Notes under the pieces: model-generated
Databases searched by the model: none
What the model was told of the DNA's origin: nothing
Seen by the model: the letters and a program-made list of their open reading frames with translations, nothing else
Assembly (NCBI GenBank): GCA_009691685.1
Contig: SIAU01000011.1
Coordinates: 1 to 41,391, forward strand
Origin: Opitutales bacterium
Lineage (GTDB): Bacteria; Verrucomicrobiota; Verrucomicrobiia; Opitutales; UBA953
DNA length: 41,391 nucleotides
Reading direction: 5' to 3'
Translations under genes and position numbers: made by a program
In this document: in pieces, positions 38,075-41,391 of the stretch
Position numbering within the stretch: position 1 is the stretch's first letter
Layout: every line of letters starts with the position of its first letter

Positions 38075-39358
38075 TTATTTTAGAGTTAAGAGGTATTCCG
38101 CCAAACAATCTAATTCTTCAGCAGTAAATTTTTGTTGGCTTTCATTGAGGCCCACCACGTTGAACATTTTATAGTAGTGCATGCGGTTACCAGGTTTAAC
38201 GTCCTTCGAGGGTTTGCCGTCGATGCCGTGCGAGGTACCCGAGGAACCAATCCATTTAATTAAGTTGGCCTTCAGCACCGCGGGATCAACGGGCGTCGTT
38301 GATTCGGTATTCTTCGTTTGGGTTTCTAAAATTAGCTGAGCTTTGCGCTCGCGATTATCGAGCCAAGCACCCGCGAGTGAGCGACGAGAAGCGATGTGGG
38401 TTAAATCGGGGCCAAAATTACCTGCCCCAAAATGTCCGGAAATATTGTGGCACATCGCACAAGTCTTGGCGGCGAATAAAGCTTTTCCTTTTTCAGCTTT
38501 AGAATTCGGCTCAACCGGAGCCGCTTCTTTCTTTTGTTCCTTCACCCATTTGGCAAATTCTTCGGGCTCGACCACATTACAACGGAAAAGCATGTAAGCA
38601 TGAGAATCGCCACAGAACTCAGCGCACTGTCCGTAGTAGTGACCCGCTTGATCACCTTGAATCCACATCTTGTTTTTACGGCCCGGCATTAAATCCACTT
38701 TACCGGCAATCTTGGGTAACCAGAAAGAGTGAATCACATCTTCGGAACGTAAATTTAAACGCACGGCTTTGCCGCGTGGGATAACAATTTCATTAGGTAC
38801 GGTATGTTTAGCGTCCGAAGTTAATCCCAGTTGGGGATATTCAAAACGGAACCACCACTGCTTACCAATGACGTCGATTTCTAAAACATCGCCCGCGAGT
38901 TCTTTAGGATAATTTTCTTTTCCGTTTTCATCGAGCTGCTGATACCAAGCAGAAAGTTTTGAAGTAGGAATCGCTTCCGCAGGAACATCATCCGTATACC
39001 AAATTGCATTGAGGGTGGGAATCGCGATGAAAACGAGGGCCCCAATCGATGCGGTAATTAAACCGATTTCAATTAAAGGATTGCCGTGACCTTTTTCTGC
39101 CTTGGGACGAGCGTCTTGACCAGGACGGGCCCGAAATTTAATTACAGCATAGACTAACAATCCGCCGACGAGTGCAAAGAGAATGACCACCAACCAAACG
39201 GTGTCCATAAACACATCGAACTGCATCTGGGCGACTGGGCCCTTGGGATCCAAGGTCGACTGACGGACATTTAAGTCGTCGCGCGAACAGGCGCTGACCA
39301 AAATTCCAAAAATGGAAATGGTGAAAAGGTGGACCTTGTTAAAAATGCGTGAAAACAT
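38075..39358 (-). CDS. Cytochrome c oxidase subunit II fused to cytochrome c (caa3 type)
   Basis: 427 residues. The signal peptide has lipobox LVSAC (C24), so it is probably lipid-anchored. A two-helix membrane hairpin follows (VWLVVILFALVGGLLVY; IGLITASIGALVFIAI). The cupredoxin domain holds the CuA centre: H210, C245, E247, C249, H253 and M256 (QCAEFCGDSHAYM). A C-terminal cytochrome c domain begins at about 285 with heme motif CAMCH (300-304). This subunit takes electrons directly through its own cytochrome c. First gene of the cox operon. The divergent region toward folP has a large dyad. Confidence 0.96.
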   Translation of the reverse strand: MFSRIFNKVHLFTISIFGILVSACSRDDLNVRQSTLDPKGPVAQMQFDVFMDTVWLVVILFALVGGLLVYAVIKFRARPGQDARPKAEKGHGNPLIEIGLITASIGALVFIAIPTLNAIWYTDDVPAEAIPTSKLSAWYQQLDENGKENYPKELAGDVLEIDVIGKQWWFRFEYPQLGLTSDAKHTVPNEIVIPRGKAVRLNLRSEDVIHSFWLPKIAGKVDLMPGRKNKMWIQGDQAGHYYGQCAEFCGDSHAYMLFRCNVVEPEEFAKWVKEQKKEAAPVEPNSKAEKGKALFAAKTCAMCHNISGHFGAGNFGPDLTHIASRRSLAGAWLDNRERKAQLILETQTKNTESTTPVDPAVLKANLIKWIGSSGTSHGIDGKPSKDVKPGNRMHYYKMFNVVGLNESQQKFTAEELDCLAEYLLTLK

Positions 39359-39474
39359 TGGAATGCTTATTTCGGACTATGGAAAAGTTCATAATAAATG
39401 GCTAATTTGCAAGCACCGCCCCACTGTCTTAATTCATACATCACTGACCAAGCCCAAATAACCACTCAAAATAC

Positions 39475-39507
39475 TTCTTAAGTTATTGAATATAAAAGAC
39501 TTAAGAA
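39475..39507. promoter_or_regulatory. Inverted repeat between cox operon and folP (candidate operator)
   Basis: TTCTTAAGT (39475-39483) and ACTTAAGAA (39499-39507) are perfect 9-base arms around a 15-base AT-rich spacer. Allowing one bulged C, the pairing extends outward through AAATA/TATTT to 14 bp. It lies near the middle of the 254-bp divergent region, 117 bases from the coxII start and 106 from folP. Apart from this dyad and a weak ACCCA/TGGGT pair near 39558, I see nothing else in the region. Confidence 0.5.
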
Positions 39508-39612
39508 TATTTATTTCAAATCATCTACACTAATAGAGTAGGGCCCATCGGCTACTACCCAGTAATTTATTGTGGGTTGCGACTTAGGTTTAGGAGTTTA
39601 CCCCCTTAAGCT

Positions 39613-40467
39613 ATGTCCTGGAAGAGTCCACATGGCACCCCCCTGCCAGACTGGCGGCAACGCACCTTAATGATGGGTATTATAAATATCACCCCCGATT
39701 CTTTTTCGGACGGGGGCGAGGTGACCGACATTCCAACGGCTATCAACAAAGCTCAAAGTCTGATTGATCAAGGGGCCGACATTCTCGATCTCGGGGCCGA
39801 GTCGACCCGACCGGGCTCTAATACTATTTCAGAAGAAATTGAACTCGCTCGCTTACTACCCATCATCGTAGCACTCCGGAAAAAATTTCCGCAGATGCCC
39901 CTTTCAGTCGATACGTATAAATCTGCTGTCGCCAAAGTGGCGATCGAGAGCGGTACAGATATTATTAATGATGTCGAAGGCGCACGCGGGGAAGTGACCG
40001 GAAATTCATCCGCGATGGCCAAAGTTGCCGCGCAGTTAAACTGTCCTCTCATTTTAATGCATCGCAGAAAAGACGCTAATTATATAGACTTTTGGCCTGA
40101 AATACTCGGTGACTTAAAATTATCTATTCACTTTTGTTTAGAGGCGGGAATCGCGCCTGAACAACTTTGGTTAGATCCAGGATTTGGCTTTGGCAAAACT
40201 CCTCAACAAAATCTCATGCTCGTGCGAAACTTAGAAAAAGTGACCGCTCTCGGATTCCCTGTCATGCTCGGGGCGAGTCGTAAATCGACTCTGGGTTTAG
40301 TACTGAACGAAAAAAATTCGTTGCATCGCGAAGAAGGAAATGAAGTGACGGCGACTTGGGGCATCGCTCAAGGCTGCCACATGATCCGCGCCCATGATTT
40401 TTCTCGGTTAAGAAAAGTCATCCAGATGGCCGACGCTTTGCGCCGGGGCCAAACCTGGGCTGAATGA
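39613..40467 (+). CDS. folP: Dihydropteroate synthase
   Basis: 284 residues. It joins p-aminobenzoate to dihydropterin pyrophosphate in folate synthesis and is the target of sulfonamides. The TIM-barrel motifs are in order: MGIINITPDSFSDGG, DLGAESTRPGS, SVDTYKSAVA, INDVEGARG, ILMHRR, LDPGFGFGKT, MLGASRKSTLG and the final MIRAHDF. Length is normal. The start MSWKSPHG is the first ATG; a TAGGAG 16 bases before it is too far to serve as a normal ribosome binding site. It stands alone; tRNA-Thr on the other strand ends 14 bases after its stop. Confidence 0.97.
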   Translation: MSWKSPHGTPLPDWRQRTLMMGIINITPDSFSDGGEVTDIPTAINKAQSLIDQGADILDLGAESTRPGSNTISEEIELARLLPIIVALRKKFPQMPLSVDTYKSAVAKVAIESGTDIINDVEGARGEVTGNSSAMAKVAAQLNCPLILMHRRKDANYIDFWPEILGDLKLSIHFCLEAGIAPEQLWLDPGFGFGKTPQQNLMLVRNLEKVTALGFPVMLGASRKSTLGLVLNEKNSLHREEGNEVTATWGIAQGCHMIRAHDFSRLRKVIQMADALRRGQTWAE

Positions 40468-40480
40468 TTTTTTAAAAAAG

Positions 40481-40556
40481 TGGAGCCAGCAGACGGACTC
40501 GAACCGACGACCTGCCGCTTACAAGGCGGCTGCTCTACCAACTGAGCTATGCTGGC
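40481..40556 (-). tRNA. tRNA-Thr (anticodon TGT), 3' CCA encoded
   Basis: 76 bases on the minus strand. The acceptor stem GCCAGCA/TGCTGGC is perfect, with discriminator T followed by an encoded CCA. The D arm is AGCTCAGTTGGTAGAGCA. The anticodon stem GCCGC/GCGGC has loop CTTGTAA; anticodon TGT is at 40521-40523. The T loop GGTTCGAGTCC is standard. A run of six T follows the CCA on the minus strand within the TTTTTTAAAAAA palindrome shared with the folP end. Confidence 0.97.
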
Positions 40557-40681
40557 AATCCAATGAGGTTTTACTCTTTTATTTCAGCCCCCTCTGTCAA
40601 TCACGCTACAAATGTATTTTAGGGATTGAACCCCCCCACTAATTTTAGGACAAAAAACTACCCTACTTAATTTAACTTATT

Positions 40682-41391
40682 ATGCGTATCCCCGTCTCTC
40701 TTCTGGTACTTTGTGCGGCTATCACTGGTTGCACAACCGACACCGACTCCTCCATCACTCAAGAGGTCTCAATCACCTCAGTTCCGCCCAATGCTGCGGT
40801 TCGTCTTAACGGCAATGCCGTGGGTCGCACGCCAACCACGATTACCTTAGAGCGTAATGCCAATTACGAACTAGCAATTGGCAAAGGTGGCTACGCTCCC
40901 GAGTCAGCCTACCTCAAGCCCACTCTTCGTACCAGCACAACGGGCGCCATGGATTACGGTTTCCCAGAAAAGATTAACGTCACCCTTTCCAAATTACCTG
41001 GAGCTGACGACGTTGTGGTACCCGAAGGTGATGAAGCAGAATTTAAATCGTTAGTGCAAAAAGCTAACGATTCAGGCCTCGCTCCACGCAGCGGTGACTC
41101 GGTCGCCGATATGAAAAAAGACGTCGAGGAAGTTAAAGCTTCGATCGAAAAAATTAAGGCCGGGATCACCACCAGAGATACCGCTTATAATGCAAAGATT
41201 TCTGAAATTTCTAAAGTTATCGCGGATGCCAAATCGCCTGAATTAAGATCTAACGATATCGCTGCTGAAAACAGAGTTCTTGAAGCAGAAGCAGCCCTCC
41301 GTGCCGCACTCGATAGTCGCAATAACTCAGCCGGTAGCGAAGCCAAAGATACCCTCTCGGCCCTACAAGCCAAACAAGCCTCACTCGAAGC
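40682..41391 (+). CDS. PEGA-domain lipoprotein with long helical tail (3' end missing)
   Basis: An open frame from ATG 40682 to the window edge (236 codons seen). It starts with a lipoprotein signal peptide (IPVSLLVLCAAITGCTT, lipobox ITGC). Residues about 30-80 form a PEGA-type domain (SVPPNAAVRLNGNAVGRTP, ending near GGYAPES), a small beta fold often found in surface lipoproteins. From about 115 to the edge the sequence is charged and helical with heptad-like spacing (MKKDVEEVKASIEKIKAGI), probably a coiled coil. No catalytic motif is visible. Its full length and function are unknown. Confidence 0.8.
   Translation, partial: MRIPVSLLVLCAAITGCTTDTDSSITQEVSITSVPPNAAVRLNGNAVGRTPTTITLERNANYELAIGKGGYAPESAYLKPTLRTSTTGAMDYGFPEKINVTLSKLPGADDVVVPEGDEAEFKSLVQKANDSGLAPRSGDSVADMKKDVEEVKASIEKIKAGITTRDTAYNAKISEISKVIADAKSPELRSNDIAAENRVLEAEAALRAALDSRNNSAGSEAKDTLSALQAKQASLE

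Noticed and set aside
40468..40479. TTTTTTAAAAAA as an intrinsic terminator of folP
   Set aside because: There is no GC stem before the T-run; it is a simple A/T palindrome. The T-run might help end tRNA-Thr transcription, but that is not demonstrable.

Overview
The window looks like an ordinary chromosomal stretch (roughly half G+C) from a member of the Verrucomicrobiota, most likely an Opitutae-like lineage. This rests on the mix of protein families: a phosphatidylserine decarboxylase of the chlamydial/PVC type, a three-gene sdhCAB of the diheme cytochrome b558 type, a caa3-type oxidase, a YhaM-like nuclease and a CtaG-like protein. It also rests on start codons that almost never have a Shine-Dalgarno sequence. 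The assignment is inference; there is no 16S gene here. I see no insertion sequence, prophage, CRISPR array or transposase. Genes are very tightly packed, and no gene-free stretch exceeds 300 bases.

Layout. 1-5660: 3' part of dprA, a SanA/YdcF-like protein, a sigma-54 activator with its own probable sigma-54 promoter, a secreted beta-propeller lipoprotein, and a gamma carbonic anhydrase coupled to an uncharacterised protein. 5660-6500: rplU-rpmA, ending at a textbook terminator. 6570-9400: a small unknown protein, a MATE exporter and an orphan ABC ATPase. 9470-15760: a proteolysis block with clpP, rhomboid and tail-specific protease (prc) in a row, facing two tandem paralogous genes for exported coiled-coil proteins with a ClpP-type catalytic domain. 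15800-19000: psd, tRNA-Leu, HAD phosphatase, Rrf2 regulator, coiled-coil membrane protein and mscL. 19000-25800: queA-yhaM, an unknown anchored protein, a K+ channel and metK-ahcY. 25900-34200: an intracellular GH20 enzyme, sdhCAB, pyrG and an LptF/LptG permease. 34200-39360: caa3 oxidase operon (subunits II-I-III-IV, then ctaG). 39600-41391: folP, tRNA-Thr and a PEGA-domain lipoprotein running off the right edge.

Most of the window is housekeeping: ribosome, SAM cycle (metK/ahcY, with queA using SAM), respiration (sdh, cox), nucleotide and folate synthesis, and envelope lipids. The least ordinary part is the pair of exported ClpP-fold proteases. They keep the Ser-His-Asp triad, carry an N-terminal coiled coil and share a C-terminal motif PFDxWWIYDP. 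They sit end to end with prc, and a conventional cytoplasmic clpP begins the facing operon. Other points of interest are the repeated zero-gap convergent gene pairs with back-to-back stop codons, the general absence of Shine-Dalgarno sites with CTTGCC boxes about 35 nt before some start codons, a terminator-like hairpin in the pyrG leader, and several dyad elements in divergent promoter regions.
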